Part shown: one piece after another, positions 33,915 to 45,109 of the stretch
How positions within the stretch are numbered: position 1 is the first letter of the stretch
Layout: every line of letters begins with the position of its first letter
Assembly: GCF_018138085.1 (NCBI RefSeq)
Contig: NZ_CP073105.1
Location: forward strand, 3,038,001-3,102,000
DNA length: 64,000 nt
From: Stutzerimonas stutzeri
GTDB lineage: Bacteria > Pseudomonadota > Gammaproteobacteria > Pseudomonadales > Pseudomonadaceae
Direction of reading: 5' to 3'
Program-made: the position numbers and the translations under genes
Notes under the pieces: generated by a model
Databases searched by the model: none
What the model was told of the DNA's origin: nothing
What the model saw: the letters and a program-made list of their open reading frames with translations, nothing else

Positions 33915-36539
33915 TTACGCGCGCTGCTCGACGAACGCCGCAACAAGGGCCAGCGCCTCGTCAAGCCGCCCGACGTCGGTGCCGCCGCCCTGGGCCATGT
34001 CCGGACGACCGCCGCCTTTGCCGCCCACCGCCGCAGCCGCTTGTTTCATCAGATCACCGGCCTTGAAACGTGCGCTGATATCCTGTGTCACGCCGGATAC
34101 CAGCACGACCTTTTCATCCAGCACACCGCCGAGCAGGATCACCCCGCTGCCGAGCTTGTTCTTCAACTGATCGACCAGTGCAAGCAACGCCTTGCCATCC
34201 AGCCCGTCCACACGAGCCGACAGCGTGTTCACGCCCTTCACCTCGACAGCGGAGCCGGCCAGATCGTTGCCGGCAGCGCTGGCCGCCTTGGCCTTGAGCT
34301 GTTCGAGTTCCTTTTCCAGCTGGCGATTGCGCTCCAGCACCGCTCCCAGCTTGTCCAACAGGTTGTCACGACTGCCCTTGACCAGAGCAGCCGCTTCCTT
34401 CAGCTGATTCTCGGCGTTGTTCAGATAGGCCAACGCCTGCTCGCCGGTAACCGCCTCGATACGCCGTACGCCCGCCGCCACGCCACCTTCGCTGACGATC
34501 TTGAACAGACCGATATCACCGGTCCGATTGACGTGGGTCCCGCCGCAGAGCTCGACCGAGAAGCCGTCGCCCATGGTCAGCACGCGCACCCGCTCACCGT
34601 ACTTCTCGCCGAACAGGGCCATCGCGCCCTTGCTCTTGGCCGTTTCGATGTCGGTTTCCTCGATACCCACCGCCGAGTTGCGGCGTATCTCGGCGTTGAC
34701 CTTGTCCTCCAGCGCTTTCAGCTGCTCGGGCTTGATCGCCTCGAAATGACTGAAATCGAAACGCAGTCGCTGACTATCGACCAGCGAGCCTTTCTGAGCG
34801 ACATGCTCGCCGAGGATCTGCCGTAGAGCCGCGTGCAGCAGGTGCGTCGCGGAGTGGTTCAGCGCCGTCGCCTGACGAACCGACGCATCGACGATCGCTT
34901 CGACGGCTGTGCCGACTTCCAGATTGCCGCTATCGAGGATGCCGTGATGCAGAAACGCGCCACCGGCCTTGCTGGTGTCACGAACATCGAAGCGCAGGCC
35001 TTCGGCGGACAGGTAGCCGCAATCGCCGATCTGCCCGCCGGATTCGGCATAGAACGGCGTCTCGTCGAGCACGACTACGCCTTCCTCGCCGGCGGACAGG
35101 TTCTGCACTGCCATGCCTTCCTTGAACAGCGCCAGCACCTTGCCGCGCCCGGAAGTCCCGAGGTAGCCGGTAAAGCGTGTGTCACCCTCTACTTTGACCA
35201 GGCTGTTGTAGTCCATGCCGAAGGCACTGGCCGAGCGGGCCCGCTCACGCTGAGCCTCCATCTCACGCTCGAAGCCCTCTTCATCCAGGGTCAGTTCGCG
35301 CTCGCGAGCGATGTCACCCGTGAGATCGACGGGAAACCCGTAGGTGTCGTACAGCTTGAAGATCACCTCGCCAGGAATGACGCTGCCGCTCAATTCGGCC
35401 AGGTCCTGCTCGAGGATTTTCAGTCCCTGCTCGAGGGTCTTGGCGAACTGCTCTTCCTCGGTCTTCAGCACACGCTCGATATGCGCCTGCTGGGTACGCA
35501 ATTCAGGGAAGGCATCACCCATCTCGGCCACCAGGGCGGCTACGATCCGATGGAAGAAACTGCCCTTCGCGCCCAGTTTGTTACCGTGCCGGCAGGCACG
35601 GCGAACGATGCGGCGCAGCACGTAGCCACGCCCTTCGTTCGAGGGCGTCACGCCATCGGCAATCAGGAAACCGCAGGAGCGGATGTGGTCGGCAACGACC
35701 TTGAGCGAGGCCTGGCCGTCGTTGCTGCAGCCGATTGCCTGCGCCGATGCATTGAGCAGGCTCTGGAACAGATCGATCTCGTAGTTCGAATTCACATGTT
35801 GCAGTACCGCACTGATGCGCTCCAGACCCATGCCGGTATCCACGCTCGGCGCAGGCAGCGGATGCATCACGCCGTCCGCGGTGCGGTTGAACTGCATGAA
35901 GACGTTGTTCCAGATTTCGATATAGCGATCACCATCTTCCTCTGGCGAACCGGGCGGGCCGCCCCAGATGTGCTCGCCGTGGTCGAAGAAAATCTCGGTG
36001 CAGGGGCCGCAGGGACCGGTGTCACCCATCGCCCAGAAATTATCCGAGGCATAGGGCGCGCCCTTGTTGTCGCCGATGCGCACCATGCGTTCGGCGGGCA
36101 CACCGACTTCCTTGGTCCAGATGTCGTAGGCCTCGTCATCACTGGCGTAGACGGTGACCCAAAGCTTCTCCTTGGGCAGGTTCAGCCACTTCTCGGAAGT
36201 CAGGAACTCCCAGGCGTAGCTGATCGCGTCACGCTTGAAATAGTCGCCGAAACTGAAATTGCCGAGCATCTCGAAGAAGGTATGGTGCCGCGCCGTGTAG
36301 CCGACGTTCTCCAGGTCATTGTGCTTGCCACCGGCACGCACGCACTTCTGGCTGGTGGCGGCGCGGGTGTAGGCGCGCTTTTCCAGGCCCAGGAAGCAGT
36401 CCTTGAACTGGTTCATGCCGGCGTTGGTGAACAACAGCGTCGGGTCGTTCGCCGGGATCAGCGAACTGGAGGCCACACGCGTGTGGCCCTTCTCTTCGAA
36501 GAAGCGGAGGAAGGCTTCACGGATTTCTGCGCTTTTCAT
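33915..36539 (-). CDS. alaS: Alanine-tRNA ligase
   Basis: AlaS charges tRNA-Ala and edits mischarged Ser/Gly. The 874-residue product begins with the class II catalytic domain ([43 protein letters not shown]). The tRNA-recognition, editing and C-Ala domains follow. The editing domain shows zinc ligands in NHSATHLLH and [13 protein letters not shown]. The C-terminal glycine-rich tail ([16 protein letters not shown]) is present. Full length for the family. It lies upstream of lysC. Confidence 0.97.
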   Translation of the reverse strand: MKSAEIREAFLRFFEEKGHTRVASSSLIPANDPTLLFTNAGMNQFKDCFLGLEKRAYTRAATSQKCVRAGGKHNDLENVGYTARHHTFFEMLGNFSFGDYFKRDAISYAWEFLTSEKWLNLPKEKLWVTVYASDDEAYDIWTKEVGVPAERMVRIGDNKGAPYASDNFWAMGDTGPCGPCTEIFFDHGEHIWGGPPGSPEEDGDRYIEIWNNVFMQFNRTADGVMHPLPAPSVDTGMGLERISAVLQHVNSNYEIDLFQSLLNASAQAIGCSNDGQASLKVVADHIRSCGFLIADGVTPSNEGRGYVLRRIVRRACRHGNKLGAKGSFFHRIVAALVAEMGDAFPELRTQQAHIERVLKTEEEQFAKTLEQGLKILEQDLAELSGSVIPGEVIFKLYDTYGFPVDLTGDIARERELTLDEEGFEREMEAQRERARSASAFGMDYNSLVKVEGDTRFTGYLGTSGRGKVLALFKEGMAVQNLSAGEEGVVVLDETPFYAESGGQIGDCGYLSAEGLRFDVRDTSKAGGAFLHHGILDSGNLEVGTAVEAIVDASVRQATALNHSATHLLHAALRQILGEHVAQKGSLVDSQRLRFDFSHFEAIKPEQLKALEDKVNAEIRRNSAVGIEETDIETAKSKGAMALFGEKYGERVRVLTMGDGFSVELCGGTHVNRTGDIGLFKIVSEGGVAAGVRRIEAVTGEQALAYLNNAENQLKEAAALVKGSRDNLLDKLGAVLERNRQLEKELEQLKAKAASAAGNDLAGSAVEVKGVNTLSARVDGLDGKALLALVDQLKNKLGSGVILLGGVLDEKVVLVSGVTQDISARFKAGDLMKQAAAAVGGKGGGRPDMAQGGGTDVGRLDEALALVAAFVEQRA

Positions 36540-36718
36540 AGATTTTCTTCCAGAAGACAGCGGCCGAGCGGCTGCAAAGCGGCACGGCAGGACGCACCGG
36601 GCGCCGGTTCGCAGCTATCCAAACGGATAGCCGGCAAAGGGCCGCATTATATCGGCCCTGCGCCGCGCGCATAGTGGATAAATAAGATTGAATCAAGCTA
36701 TTCGACAGCGATTCGAAC

Positions 36719-37723
36719 CTATGTCCTGGCGAAGGCCGCGAAGCGCTCCAGGATCGGCTCGACATGCTCGGGCAGCACGTCCAGATGGGTCACGATTCTC
36801 AACCGTGGCGCGGCGGTGAGCAGAATACCGCGCTCGGCGCAGAACGCCTTCAGCGAGGCCGCGCGGTCACCGATCTGCACGTAGACCATGTTCGTCTGCA
36901 CGGGCTCGACCACATACCCCAGCGCCTCCAGCCCTTCAGCGATCGCACGGGCGCGTTGGTGATCTTCCGCCAACCGCGCCACGTGGTGTTCCAGCGCGTA
37001 TAGCCCGGCCGCCGCCAGCACGCCGGCCTGGCGCATGCCACCGCCGACCATCTTGCGCAGCCGCCGCGCTCGATCGATGAATGACGAGTCACCGCAAAGG
37101 ACCGACCCAACGGGCGCACCCAGCCCTTTGGACAGACATACCGATACCGAATCGAAGTGACGGCCGATGGCCTCTGCGCTACACCCCAGCTTCACCGCGG
37201 CATTGAACAGGCGCGCACCGTCGAGATGCAGCGCCAGGCCGCGCTCACGGGTGAACGCCCGGGCCCTCGCCAGGTAGTCGAGCGGCAGGACCTTTCCCTG
37301 CATGGTGTTTTCCAGCGCCAGCAAGCGTGTGCGGGCGAAATGGAAGTCGTCCGGCTTGATCGCTGCGGCAACGCGCTCCAGATCGAGCGAGCCGTCAGCC
37401 TCCATTTCTACCGGCTGCGGTTGGATCGAGCCCAATATGGCACCGCCACCGCCTTCGTACTTGTAGATGTGCGCCAGCTGGCCAGCGATGTATTCGTCGC
37501 CGCGCGCGCAATGCGCCATCAGCGCCAGCAGATTGCTCATGGTGCCGCTGGGCACGAACAATCCGGCCTGCAATCCCAGCCGTGCAGCCACCGCCTGCTC
37601 CAGCTGGCGGACCGTCGGGTCTTCACCGTAGACATCGTCACCGGTAGGCGCACTCAGCATCGCGTCGCGCATGCCGGCGGTGGGCTGGGTGACCGTATCG
37701 CTACGAAGGTCGATGAGCGTCAT
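36719..37723 (-). CDS. ltaE: Low-specificity L-threonine aldolase
   Basis: A PLP enzyme that splits L-threonine or L-allo-threonine to glycine and acetaldehyde. The 334-residue product begins [22 protein letters not shown] and has [28 protein letters not shown] and the PLP Lys in [14 protein letters not shown] (about residue 200), all hallmarks of the family. It stands alone between alaS and the metallopeptidase gene. Confidence 0.94.
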   Translation of the reverse strand: MTLIDLRSDTVTQPTAGMRDAMLSAPTGDDVYGEDPTVRQLEQAVAARLGLQAGLFVPSGTMSNLLALMAHCARGDEYIAGQLAHIYKYEGGGGAILGSIQPQPVEMEADGSLDLERVAAAIKPDDFHFARTRLLALENTMQGKVLPLDYLARARAFTRERGLALHLDGARLFNAAVKLGCSAEAIGRHFDSVSVCLSKGLGAPVGSVLCGDSSFIDRARRLRKMVGGGMRQAGVLAAAGLYALEHHVARLAEDHQRARAIAEGLEALGYVVEPVQTNMVYVQIGDRAASLKAFCAERGILLTAAPRLRIVTHLDVLPEHVEPILERFAAFART

Positions 37724-37779
37724 GAAGACTCCTTGCTTGGGGCGGCTTACGCAACGCGCATCGGCGCCAATAACGGCAT

Positions 37780-39006
37780 CTAGCGCAGCAGGCGGGTATC
37801 CAGCACTTTCGACCCACCGCCCAGCAAGGTCTCGCTGATGTCGATGAAGTCTTTCGTTGTCACCTTGTCCAGGCGCATCAGGCCGCGCGCCACGTCATCC
37901 AGCGAATGACGACTCTTGCTGCGCTGGCGGATCTCACGGTCGAGTTCCTGCAGCAACAGCACCGCCCTGGCCGTGACGGGCCCGCTGGAATGCTCTGTGC
38001 GCAGGCTGTCGACCTTGCGGCTCCATTTGGTCAGATGCTCGCGAACCCGTTGATAGCGATCCTCGCTCATGCCGCCGGCACGACGCATGAGCTCGATGGC
38101 GTAGTACTCGGCCAAGCCTTCGCTGATCCAGTCGCTGCGATCGGCGTCGCTGATTCGGCTGAACACATGAACCAATTCATGGACCAGCGAGCTGGTGCCA
38201 TTCTCGCTGACCAAAGGACGGTCGGCATGCATGAAGAACGAGTTCGGGCCGGACAGGCCGCCTCGCCACATTGGATCGCCCGCACCGACAACCAGCAGCT
38301 TCTTGGGGTCGCGCGGAAACACGTTCTGCACTTCAGGCCAGACAAAGGTCAGTAACGTGAGAATGTCCATTCGCCGCAGCCCTTCGCCTACCGGCCCTGC
38401 GACGGTCACATCCGTCTCGCCCAGCTTGGCCCGACGGCTGCCAAGACTGCCGGCCAGAATCCAGCCGGTCGGACGATCGAAGAGGCGTTCGGGGTTATCG
38501 ATGCGAAAGCGGTTCTTACCGATACGTGGCCAGCCCGTCTCGACCCCTTTCCAGCCCGCCGGTAGCTCGACGCTGAGTCGCGAAACCAGCTTGACGCCAT
38601 CGTGCTGGTCCAGACGACCGCTGGGCACCAGATCGTCGCCACGAAGCAAAGCCCATTGATCCGTCATGCGGGCATCGAAACGGCCGCTCTTGCGTTGATG
38701 ACTGACCTTCACCTTGTAGCTCAGCCGGGCTTTGCCCGCAGCCGGCCGCCAGATACCGCGCCCCCCCTGCTCCTGCCAAGCGCCTTCTGCGTCCGTTTGG
38801 AAGTCGCTGTACAGGCCCTCATCGCCCAGATTGAAGTCCAGATAGCGGACGGCGCTGCCGTCCTCGAGCAGCAGTTCGACTTCGGCGAGATCCCGCTCGG
38901 GCACGAATCTGATTACGAAATCCAGATCGACTCGCTTGGCAGCCTGGACGGGCGCGACGAACAGCAGCAACAGAACGGCAAGCAGCGGTAACTGACGGAG
39001 GGACAT
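37780..39006 (-). CDS. Exported gluzincin-type metallopeptidase, unknown substrate
   Basis: The 408-residue product has a Sec signal ([22 protein letters not shown]). A mostly beta N-terminal domain follows (about residues 25-215). A C-terminal zinc peptidase domain shows the HExxH motif HELVH (about residue 280) and a downstream Glu in EGLAEYYA, as in gluzincins. The N-terminal domain suggests a large protein substrate or envelope role. Not identified with a named family. The start at 39006 fits; the gene is transcribed alone. Confidence 0.75.
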   Translation of the reverse strand: MSLRQLPLLAVLLLLFVAPVQAAKRVDLDFVIRFVPERDLAEVELLLEDGSAVRYLDFNLGDEGLYSDFQTDAEGAWQEQGGRGIWRPAAGKARLSYKVKVSHQRKSGRFDARMTDQWALLRGDDLVPSGRLDQHDGVKLVSRLSVELPAGWKGVETGWPRIGKNRFRIDNPERLFDRPTGWILAGSLGSRRAKLGETDVTVAGPVGEGLRRMDILTLLTFVWPEVQNVFPRDPKKLLVVGAGDPMWRGGLSGPNSFFMHADRPLVSENGTSSLVHELVHVFSRISDADRSDWISEGLAEYYAIELMRRAGGMSEDRYQRVREHLTKWSRKVDSLRTEHSSGPVTARAVLLLQELDREIRQRSKSRHSLDDVARGLMRLDKVTTKDFIDISETLLGGGSKVLDTRLLR

Positions 39007-39058
39007 CGAGCGGCTCCAGATGGGCTTCAGTGCTAAGACGACAGGGCCAAAGGTTGAT

Positions 39059-39508
39059 TCAACCGGCCCGGAAAATCAGATGGTCTTCCCAGTCTTCATC
39101 GGGAACGCTTCCCTCGGCGAGCATCCGGCCGGACTGCGAAATGCGTTCGGCATGCACCGCATCCGGATCACCGCAGACCAGATGGTGCCAGAGGGGCAAG
39201 TCCCGGCCTTCGGCCACGAGTCGATAGGCACAGGTACTCGGCAGCCATTTGAACTGCGCGGCGTCGGCCGGGGTGAGCTGAACGCAGTCGGGCACGCTCG
39301 CCTTGCGGTTCGGATAGTCGCTGCAACGGCAGCTGTGCAGATCGAGCAGCTTGCAGGCGATACGGGTGTAATAGACGCTGCCGTCCTCTTCGTCCTCGAG
39401 TTTTTGCAGGCAGCACAACCCGCAGCCATCGCAGAGCGACTCCCACTCGGCTGAGTCCAACTCGGCGAGGGACTTGCGTTTCCAGAAGGGTTCGACTTTT
39501 GCCGCCAT
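39059..39508 (-). CDS. ycgN: YcgN family cysteine-cluster protein (UPF0260)
   Basis: A 149-residue protein of unknown function found in many gammaproteobacteria. The family signature is clear: [26 protein letters not shown], then [17 protein letters not shown] and [22 protein letters not shown]. The Cys cluster suggests metal binding. It is grouped with ycgL and rnd, a common arrangement. Confidence 0.9.
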   Translation of the reverse strand: MAAKVEPFWKRKSLAELDSAEWESLCDGCGLCCLQKLEDEEDGSVYYTRIACKLLDLHSCRCSDYPNRKASVPDCVQLTPADAAQFKWLPSTCAYRLVAEGRDLPLWHHLVCGDPDAVHAERISQSGRMLAEGSVPDEDWEDHLIFRAG

Positions 39509-39618
39509 GAAAAGGGTATCTCGAGAAAATGGCGAGTCTAGCCATTGCCATGCGAGCGGCCAAGCACGGCGGCACTCTACATGGCGTGGCGGGCTCTCAG
39601 GCGACCAATGTCGCCGAC

Positions 39619-39912
39619 TCAGACCGGGTCGTTGCGCCGCAGCAACTCTTCGGGCAGATGCTCGATATAGTCGTCCTCTGGGGGCGGCATCTGCAGGTGA
39701 TAGCCCTGTTTCTCCAGATTGTCGAGCACGACCGCGATGTCCTCGCGCGCCAACTTGCGCTCGGGCGTGAGGACCATGTCGAAGGCATGCACCGGGGGGC
39801 CGAAGACGGCGAGCAACGCTTCGGGCACACGCGCCAACGCCTCGCTCCGCTCGACGTACAGATACATCTCGTTCTTGCGCGGGCTTCTATAGATGGAGCA
39901 GATGCGTTTCAT
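39619..39912 (-). CDS. ycgL: YcgL domain protein
   Basis: 97 residues from ATG 39912 ([22 protein letters not shown]), a short conserved gammaproteobacterial protein of unknown role. The family core [10 protein letters not shown] and [16 protein letters not shown] is present. A longer frame to 39966 overlaps rnd coding and is rejected. It starts inside the stop of rnd (4-nt overlap), so the two are coupled. Confidence 0.9.
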   Translation of the reverse strand: MKRICSIYRSPRKNEMYLYVERSEALARVPEALLAVFGPPVHAFDMVLTPERKLAREDIAVVLDNLEKQGYHLQMPPPEDDYIEHLPEELLRRNDPV

Positions 39913-41033
39913 GATTTCGCTTCCAGAACCTGTAGCAGGGCTTGCCCCATTCGTTCGCGGCGCCAACCGCGCAGCGAGTCGGGCAGCGTATAAGGGCCAT
40001 CGGGGTAACCACTTTTAAGCAGGGCTTCCAGCACCTTCTTGCGCACCATCAGTTCCGGTGCGATGTCCAGCGCCTGCGCCTCGCGCTGACCGACCGCACG
40101 CAGCTTCTTCAACAGTCCCGACGCTTCGAGCGGCAAGGGCTCCGGCAGCGGTTCAGGCCACTCCTGCTCAGGCGTGGAAGCCGCGCTACGGATCAGCTCC
40201 AGCAAGGTTTCGCCATCCTGCCGCACGGTACGGGGATGCATGTCGTCGATGCGCGCCAAACCGACCAGGTCGGTCGGCTGGGTGCGTGCCAGCGGCCATA
40301 GACTGTGTTCGCGCAATACCCGATTACGGGGCTGATTGCGTGCTCTGGCCTCGCGCTCGCGCCAAGCTGTCAGAGCGCGCAACACGGCCAGCTGCCGTGG
40401 CTTCAATCGCCAGGCCTGCTTGACCTCCCGATAGGCCTCGTCGGGATCGGTTTCACGCTGGAGATTCGCGACCAGCTCGGCACCATCCTCCAGTACCCAG
40501 GCGCGTTTTTCGTCGGACAGCTTCGGCAGCAGCGCCGCGTAGAGCTCGGCCAGATGCTGAGCATCCTCGGCCGCGTAGCGCTCCTGCATGTCACTCAGCG
40601 GACGCTGGAGCCAGTCAGAACGCGTTTCCCCCTTGGGCAGCTCGATGTTCAAGACGGCTTGCACCAGACGCGAATAGCCCATCGAAAAACCGATATTCAG
40701 GTAACCGGCGGCGAGCTGGGTATCGAACAAGGGCACCGGCAGACTGCCGGTCAGGCGCCAGAGCACCTCCAGATCCTCGCTACAGGCATGCAGAACCTTC
40801 ACCACCTTCTGGTCTTCCAGCAAGCCGGCGAATCCACTCCAGTCGGTGATCAGCAATGGGTCGATCAGATAGGCGCAACGACCGTCACCGACCTGCAACA
40901 GGGCGGCGATCGGGTAGAAGGTGTCGACCCGCATGAACTCCGTGTCCACCGCCACGTATGGCAACTGGCGCCACTCGGCACAAAGGCGGGCCAGATGCGC
41001 ATCATCCAGCACCCATTGAGTTTCGATGGCCAC
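39909..41033 (-). CDS. rnd: Ribonuclease D
   Basis: A 3'-5' exoribonuclease that trims tRNA and other small RNAs. The 374-residue product begins at GTG 41033 behind AAGGAGG. The DEDD exonuclease domain shows [17 protein letters not shown] (ExoI), [16 protein letters not shown] (ExoII) and [12 protein letters not shown] (ExoIII). Two HRDC domains follow (from about residue 210: [23 protein letters not shown]). It is followed by ycgL. Confidence 0.93.
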   Translation of the reverse strand: MAIETQWVLDDAHLARLCAEWRQLPYVAVDTEFMRVDTFYPIAALLQVGDGRCAYLIDPLLITDWSGFAGLLEDQKVVKVLHACSEDLEVLWRLTGSLPVPLFDTQLAAGYLNIGFSMGYSRLVQAVLNIELPKGETRSDWLQRPLSDMQERYAAEDAQHLAELYAALLPKLSDEKRAWVLEDGAELVANLQRETDPDEAYREVKQAWRLKPRQLAVLRALTAWREREARARNQPRNRVLREHSLWPLARTQPTDLVGLARIDDMHPRTVRQDGETLLELIRSAASTPEQEWPEPLPEPLPLEASGLLKKLRAVGQREAQALDIAPELMVRKKVLEALLKSGYPDGPYTLPDSLRGWRRERMGQALLQVLEAKS

Positions 41034-41182
41034 TAGGCCCTCCTTGTTGTTCGGCGGTACGACCGGCGTGCGGGCGAATAGGCGCGCAGTATATATCGCG
41101 CCTCGCCATTCGCAGCGCATTCATCGGCAGCGTCAACGACGCGTGATACCGTTGCGGCATCCAATCCGAACGGAGCCTTGCC

Positions 41183-42031
41183 ATGGCGCTTGCTCAATTG
41201 ATCGATACCACTCGACTAAACGCGCAACTCGCGCACCCGAACCTGTGCATCATCGACTGCCGATTCGCCCTCGATGCCCCCCAGTACGGAAAGCGCAGCT
41301 ATGAGCAGGCACACATCCCCGGGGCGGTCTATCTGGACCTGGAAGCGGATTTGTCAGGACCGGTCATCCCCGGCCAGACCGGCCGGCATCCATTGCCGCA
41401 GCCAGAACAGCTGGTCCAGCGCCTGCGCGCCGCAGGCCTGAACAACGATAGCGAAGTGGTGCTTTACGATGACGGTCCCGGCGCCTTCGCGGCCAGGGCC
41501 TGGTGGTTGCTGGCCTGGCTCGGCAAACGCAGCGGGGTGTACCTGCTGGACGGCGGCCTCAAGGCCTGGTGTGCCGCCGGGGGCCCCATGAGCAGCGAAC
41601 CGGCGGTCGTCGCGCCCGGGACCTTCGAAGGCACGCCAGACAACAGCCTGTTGATCGATGCACGACAGCTACTGGCGGACCTGCAACAGCCCGGCCTGAC
41701 GCTGCTCGATGCCCGCGCCCTGCCCCGTTTCCTTGGCGAGCAGGAGCCCATCGATCCGGTTGCCGGCCACATCCCCGGCGCCCAGTGCGTGCCCTTCAAC
41801 GGCAACCTGGGCGAAGACGGCCGCTTCCTTTCTCCGCAAGCCCTTGAAGAACGTTTCAGGCCGCTCGTTGCGACCGCCTCAACCGAACGGCTGGTGGCCT
41901 ACTGCGGGTCCGGCGTGACCGCCTGCCACAATCTTTTCGCACTTTGCCTGGCAGGCCATCCGCTGGCGGAACTGTACGCCGGCTCGTGGAGCGAATGGAT
42001 CACCGATCCCCAGCGACCCGTAGAGCGATGA
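41183..42031 (+). CDS. sseA: Thiosulfate/3-mercaptopyruvate sulfurtransferase
   Basis: A two-domain rhodanese of 282 residues. The N-terminal inactive domain includes CIIDCRFALDAPQYGKRSYEQAHIPGAVYLD. The C-terminal catalytic domain has the active Cys in YCGSGVTACHN (about residue 232); this CG(S/T)GVT loop is typical of mercaptopyruvate sulfurtransferases. It transfers sulfur to thiols or cyanide. It is divergent from rnd, with AGCCTTGCC before the ATG. Confidence 0.85.
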   Translation: MALAQLIDTTRLNAQLAHPNLCIIDCRFALDAPQYGKRSYEQAHIPGAVYLDLEADLSGPVIPGQTGRHPLPQPEQLVQRLRAAGLNNDSEVVLYDDGPGAFAARAWWLLAWLGKRSGVYLLDGGLKAWCAAGGPMSSEPAVVAPGTFEGTPDNSLLIDARQLLADLQQPGLTLLDARALPRFLGEQEPIDPVAGHIPGAQCVPFNGNLGEDGRFLSPQALEERFRPLVATASTERLVAYCGSGVTACHNLFALCLAGHPLAELYAGSWSEWITDPQRPVER

Positions 42032-42207
42032 CGGATCCGCACGAACCTGTCCATACGGTCACAAAATGCCTAATCGGTTTTTTGCTGAATTTCAGCAAGC
42101 TTTCGCCGCCGATCGTCGTCCTTTTACGAAAAACTGCACTCTTCTCGTTGCAGCGAATCGAACATTGTTGATAGGGTCCGAGCCGCTTTTTCCCCTGGAG
42201 TACAACA

Positions 42208-43461
42208 ATGAAAACAACATGGTTGAAGACCGCGATCGCGGTAGCCGTAGGTGCGCTTTCCACTCAGGCCATGGCTGCCGGCTTCGCACTGAACGAACAA
42301 AGCATCAGCGGTATGGGCACCTCCTTCGCAGGCCGCTCCTCTTCTGCCGATGATGCTTCGACCGTTTTCGGCAACCCTGCAGGCATGTCGCGCCTGACGC
42401 GTGAGCAAGTCACCTTCGGCGTCGCCGCCATCAATGCCAAGACTGACATCAAGGACGCCAGCGGTGCGCCAGGCAGCAACGACGGCGACATGGTGCCTGC
42501 GATCGGCGTCCCGATGGGCTATTGGGTTAAACCGCTGGACGAGAAAGTCACCTTCGGCCTCGGCGTCTATGCGCCCTTCGGTCTGGTGACCGACTATGAG
42601 AGTGGCTTCCAGGGTCGCTACGAAGGCGACTACAGCGAGGTGCGCGTGGTCACCATCCAGCCAACCGTGAGCTACCGTTTCAATGACCAGCTGACCGTTG
42701 GCCTGGGCGCCACGATCAACCGCATCGACGGCCAGCTGGAAAGCGCCGTGCCGTCACGCGTCGGCGCACCCGACAGCCGCGTCAAGATCAAAGGCGACGA
42801 TGTTGCAGCTGGCTTCAACATCGGTGTGCTGTATGAGTTCAGCCCGTCCACTCGCATGGGCCTGACCTACCACTCAAAAGTCGAGTACGAGCTGGAAGGC
42901 GATACGAAGATCAGCGGCAACGACCCGGTTTACGGCGCGATCGGTGCCTATGGCAAATATGACGCCAGCCTTGACCTGACCACACCGGAAATGGCTGACC
43001 TGTCGATCACCCACGAACTGAACGACCAGTGGACTCTCTATGCCGGGGCCAGCTACACCCGCTGGAGCCGTCTGGAGTCGATCGTCGTACAGAACGAGGG
43101 CGTGACCCCAGGCCCGGCTTCGGCCAACTTCGGCACCATCTCCGAAGAGCAGGACTGGCATGACACCTGGTCCTACGCATTGGGCGCGGCCTACAAGCTG
43201 AACAAGGAATGGACCCTGCGCACCGGTGTGGCCATGGATCAGAGCCCGACCAATAACGTCCACCGTTCGCCGCGCATCCCGACCGGCGACCGCACGGCTG
43301 TGAGCTTTGGCGTGGCCTGGAACCCCTCGGACGACGTCACGGTCGATCTCGCCTACTCCTACCTCTGGGAAGAAGACGCCAAGATTCGCCAGGACAGCTA
43401 CAACGCCACCTACGAAAACAGCGCGCATGGCTTCGGCGCTGGCTTGACCTACCGCTTCTGA
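42208..43461 (+). CDS. FadL-type outer membrane protein
   Basis: An outer-membrane beta-barrel of the long-chain fatty-acid/hydrocarbon transport family (OMPP1/FadL). The 417-residue product has a signal peptide (MKTTWLKTAIAVAVGALSTQAMA). The N-terminal plug region follows (GFALNEQSISGMGTSFAGRSSSADDASTVFGNPAGMSRL), then many beta strands ending in an aromatic residue (LTYRF). It is followed by a GC-rich stem-loop. FadL itself or a related hydrocarbon porin cannot be told apart. Confidence 0.9.
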   Translation: MKTTWLKTAIAVAVGALSTQAMAAGFALNEQSISGMGTSFAGRSSSADDASTVFGNPAGMSRLTREQVTFGVAAINAKTDIKDASGAPGSNDGDMVPAIGVPMGYWVKPLDEKVTFGLGVYAPFGLVTDYESGFQGRYEGDYSEVRVVTIQPTVSYRFNDQLTVGLGATINRIDGQLESAVPSRVGAPDSRVKIKGDDVAAGFNIGVLYEFSPSTRMGLTYHSKVEYELEGDTKISGNDPVYGAIGAYGKYDASLDLTTPEMADLSITHELNDQWTLYAGASYTRWSRLESIVVQNEGVTPGPASANFGTISEEQDWHDTWSYALGAAYKLNKEWTLRTGVAMDQSPTNNVHRSPRIPTGDRTAVSFGVAWNPSDDVTVDLAYSYLWEEDAKIRQDSYNATYENSAHGFGAGLTYRF

Positions 43462-43469
43462 TGCACCCC

Positions 43470-43491
43470 GCCCCGACCGTTCGGTCGGGGC
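43470..43491. terminator. Perfect stem-loop between fadL-type and peroxidase genes
   Basis: GCCCCGACCG-TT-CGGTCGGGGC is a 10-bp perfect hairpin between two converging genes. No T-run follows on the plus strand, so it may be a bidirectional protein-assisted terminator. Confidence 0.6.
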
Positions 43492-43499
43492 ACCCTACC

Positions 43500-44048
43500 C
43501 TACTGACCCAAGGCTTTCTGCACGGCCTCTAGCAACTCGGGATCGTCAGGCTTCACCTTGCTGGAAAAATAATCGACTACCTGGCCGTTACGATCGACTA
43601 CGTACTTGTAGAAATTCCAGCGCGGCGCCCCGCCTGCCTGCTCGGCCAGTTCCCTGAACAACGGCGTCGCATCGCTACCGCGGACGGGCTGCGTCTGGGT
43701 CATGGGAAAGGTGACGCCATAATCCACATAGCAAACCTTAGCCGTCTCGGCTTCATCATCCGACTCCTGGAAGAAATCATCTGACGGCACGCCGAGCACG
43801 ACCAGCCCCTCGTCCTTGTAGCGCTGATAGAGAGCCTCCAACCCCTTGAATTGCGGTGCGAAGCCGCAAAAGCTCGCCGTGTTGACCACCACCAGCGCCT
43901 TGCCCTTGAAGGCTTCGCACAGGTCGATGGTGTCTTTCGAGCGCAGCTTTGGCAGCTCATGCTGCAGCAGCGCTGGACACTCTTGCGCATGCACCGGACC
44001 GGTCAGCGTGGCGAGCACCAGCGAGGCGGCAATCAGATAACGCTTCAT
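43500..44048 (-). CDS. Exported glutathione peroxidase-like protein
   Basis: The 182-residue product has a signal peptide ([21 protein letters not shown]) and the GPx fold. The peroxidatic Cys is in [16 protein letters not shown] (about residue 60) and the family [15 protein letters not shown] motif is near the C-terminus. It has Cys, not Sec, as in most bacteria, and likely uses thioredoxin-type reductants. It is exported to the periplasm, unlike the usual cytosolic BtuE. Confidence 0.85.
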   Translation of the reverse strand: MKRYLIAASLVLATLTGPVHAQECPALLQHELPKLRSKDTIDLCEAFKGKALVVVNTASFCGFAPQFKGLEALYQRYKDEGLVVLGVPSDDFFQESDDEAETAKVCYVDYGVTFPMTQTQPVRGSDATPLFRELAEQAGGAPRWNFYKYVVDRNGQVVDYFSSKVKPDDPELLEAVQKALGQ

Positions 44049-44229
44049 ATGAATGCTCCGAGAGAGGTTGGAGCCACGCTACTCCCGAGCCGGCAAACCG
44101 GCAACGTCGGATCGCTGATGAAGTAGAGGACTGGTTTTTTGCCGAGCTTGGGACAGCTGCCGACTCGCTGACCAGGCGGTGACCTTCGCGGTCAAGACCG
44201 CTCCCACTGGTGAGCACCGAAGCGGTTTT

Positions 44230-44253
44230 CGCTATATACAAAACTATACAGCG
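44230..44253. promoter_or_regulatory. ModE-type operator upstream of modE-modABC
   Basis: CGCTATATA-CAAAAC-TATACAGCG is nearly symmetrical and matches the known ModE box pattern (CGCTATATA-N6/7-TATATAGCG-like). It ends 35 bp before the modE start. With molybdate bound, ModE would block transcription of its own operon. Confidence 0.8.
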
Positions 44254-44288
44254 CTTGCAGAATGGCCTTCCCGATCTGGAGCTAGATC

Positions 44289-45101
44289 ATGAGCGATCCA
44301 AATCCCCTCGGCCCGCTGCACATCGACGGCCAACTCTGGTTCAACCGTGGCGAGAAAGGCTATCTCGGTGGCAAGCGCATCGAACTGCTGGAGCAGATCG
44401 ATGCGACCGGCTCCATCAGCCGAGCGGCCAAGGCCATCGGCTTGAGCTACAAGGCCGCGTGGGATGCCCTGGATGCGATGAACAACCTGTCGGAGCGCCC
44501 CTTGGTGGTACGCGCCGCTGGCGGTGCCAAGGGCGGCGGTACGCAGCTGACGGATTTCGGCCGCGAGATGCTCCATGTCTGGCGCCGTATGCAGCATGAA
44601 TACGAACGCTTTCTTGCCCAGGTGGCGCAGGGCATCGACGGGTTCGACGACTTCGACAAGTTACTCCGGGCCATTGCCATGAAAACCAGCGCACGCAATC
44701 AATTCCGCGGCCGAATCGCGCAGGTCACCAGGGGCGCAGTCAATGGCAGCGTCAGCCTCGATATCGGTGAGGGCGTAACGATCACCGCCACGCTGACCAA
44801 CGACGCCATCGACGAACTGCAACTGGCGCCCGGCAGCACCGCCATGGCGCTGATCAAGGCCAGCTTCGTGCTGCTGTCGCCCGATCCAACCGTGAAGATC
44901 AGCGCGCGCAATCGGCTGAGCGGCACCATCAGCAGCCTGACACCCGGTGCGGTGAATTGTGAGGTCAAGCTGCTGCTACCGGGCAACCGCACCCTGGGCG
45001 CCATCATCACCAACGAAAGCGCCGAGGAGCTGGGATTGACGCTTGGAATGCCTTGCACGGCGCTGATCAAAGCGTCGCACGTCATCATCGCTGTGGACTG
45101 A
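44289..45101 (+). CDS. modE: Molybdate-responsive regulator ModE
   Basis: The 270-residue product has an N-terminal winged-helix domain (ELLEQIDATGSISRAAKAIGLSYKAAWDALDAMNNL, about residues 34-70). Two C-terminal Mop/TOBE domains follow (SARNQFRGRIAQVTRGAVNGSV... and SARNRLSGTISSLTPGAVNCEV...), which bind molybdate. It dimerises and represses molybdate-uptake genes when molybdate is plentiful. It is the first gene of modEABC. Confidence 0.95.
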   Translation: MSDPNPLGPLHIDGQLWFNRGEKGYLGGKRIELLEQIDATGSISRAAKAIGLSYKAAWDALDAMNNLSERPLVVRAAGGAKGGGTQLTDFGREMLHVWRRMQHEYERFLAQVAQGIDGFDDFDKLLRAIAMKTSARNQFRGRIAQVTRGAVNGSVSLDIGEGVTITATLTNDAIDELQLAPGSTAMALIKASFVLLSPDPTVKISARNRLSGTISSLTPGAVNCEVKLLLPGNRTLGAIITNESAEELGLTLGMPCTALIKASHVIIAVD

Positions 45102-45109
45102 GGAGAATT

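Noticed and set aside
34833..36674. A long plus-strand open frame (613 codons) opposite alaS
   Set aside because: It is antisense to a clear full-length alaS and shows the low-complexity composition of high-GC shadow frames.
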